DNA of 5,759 bases. Origin: Methylobacter sp. Lineage in GTDB: Bacteria > Pseudomonadota > Gammaproteobacteria > Methylococcales > Methylomonadaceae. The notes under the pieces were generated by a model that saw nothing but the letters and a program-made list of their open reading frames with translations, did no database searches and was not told the DNA's origin. The position numbers were made by a program, and so were the translations under genes. The DNA lies in contig JAQTLI010000208.1 of the NCBI GenBank assembly GCA_028714995.1, positions 1-5,759 on the forward strand, in the 5' to 3' direction. Positions 5,329-5,759 of this stretch are shown piece by piece (within the stretch, counting starts at the first letter, position 1; each line of letters starts with the position of its first letter).

Positions 5329-5338
5329 CAGATAAAGC

Positions 5339-5759
5339 ATGAAATTTTTCCATTATGAATTCAATGCGATGGGTACGCCGTGCGATATCCAGCTATTTGC
5401 CAAAACTGCTACGCGGGCGAAACAGGTTGCAGAGCTTGCAATTGCGGATGTCAGACGACTGGAAATGCGTTATTCCCGCTATCGTGGCGACAGCTTTTTG
5501 TCCAAGATTAATCGTGTCGCGGCTACAGGCGGAAGCATCTCTGTAGATCCCGAGACGGCCGGGCTGCTGAATTATGCCGCAACCTGCTATCAGCAAAGCG
5601 ATGGCTTGTTTGATATTACGTCAGGCATTTTACGCCGGGTATGGCGTTTTGATCTGAACTGTTTACCGGATGATGAACATATCCAGGCGCTGCTGGCTAA
5701 AATCGGCTGGCATAAGCTTCGCTGGAATCCCCCCATCCTTGAATTTCTGATTCCTGGTA
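5339..5759 (+). CDS. apbE: FAD:protein FMN transferase, ApbE family (3'-truncated)
   Basis: This is the first 140 residues of an ApbE-type enzyme; the gene runs off the right edge. ApbE moves FMN from FAD onto a Thr/Ser of a target protein, with Mg2+. Family motifs seen are F8-N-A-M-G-T13 at the N-terminus, E42-M-R-Y-S-R-Y48 with S52/K56-I-N58, and S87-D-G-L-F-D-I-T-S-G96 followed by LRRVWRFD. The window ends just before the expected GG-x-x-K-G nucleotide-binding segment, so the catalytic half cannot be checked. Start ATG 5339 is forced: an in-frame TAA sits at 5333-5335. The protein therefore begins directly at the catalytic domain, with no signal peptide or lipobox, although its likely substrate is an exported protein. 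Its position 74 bases after the DUF3570 gene points to that protein as substrate. Confidence 0.92.
   Translation, partial: MKFFHYEFNAMGTPCDIQLFAKTATRAKQVAELAIADVRRLEMRYSRYRGDSFLSKINRVAATGGSISVDPETAGLLNYAATCYQQSDGLFDITSGILRRVWRFDLNCLPDDEHIQALLAKIGWHKLRWNPPILEFLIPG

Noticed and set aside
5355..5546. 63-codon plus-strand frame near the right end
   Set aside because: It overlaps the apbE frame, which matches family motifs and stays open to the window edge.

Overview
The window reads as chromosomal DNA of a Gram-negative bacterium. Every complete protein has an export signal, two end in or contain outer-membrane beta-barrel signatures, and one is a small lipoprotein. Protein style and gene content suggest a gammaproteobacterium. 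A methanotroph-like member of the Methylococcales is my best guess, from general resemblance only. All genes supported here lie on the + strand. I see no tRNA, rRNA, CRISPR array or insertion sequence.

Layout. Positions 1-167 hold the C-terminal end of an unidentified gene. Positions 168-379 are non-coding and carry a perfect 8-bp inverted repeat, a run of eight G and a TGATAA/TTATCA dyad. Positions 380-1207 encode an exported protein with an STN-like domain followed by HEAT-type repeats. After a 9-bp inverted repeat comes a small secreted protein (1333-1779) whose predicted mature N-terminus is histidine. A bulged GC-rich hairpin ending in T5 (1795-1850) probably separates this part from the next.

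The main unit is a tight four-gene run. It consists of an exported TlpA-like thioredoxin (1881-2384), a DUF4266-type lipoprotein ending in GGGCGCY (2399-2623), a very large DUF3570-type outer-membrane protein (2610-5264) and the start of an ApbE-type FAD:protein FMN transferase (5339 to the window end). The third gene starts on a GTG inside the end of the second, behind a clear GGAGG.

How the genes may work together (inference). ApbE enzymes attach FMN covalently to a Ser/Thr in a D-x-x-S/T-G-A-S/T motif. The DUF3570 protein has exactly this motif, D118-T-W-S-G-A-T124, in its N-terminal barrel domain, so the cluster encodes both the modifying enzyme and a candidate target. The thioredoxin (WCSHC) and the Cys-x-Cys tail of the lipoprotein would supply thiol chemistry. 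The large protein also joins a second, Met/His-rich barrel through a histidine-rich hinge. I read the cluster as a candidate outer-membrane flavin-linked redox module with possible metal handling.
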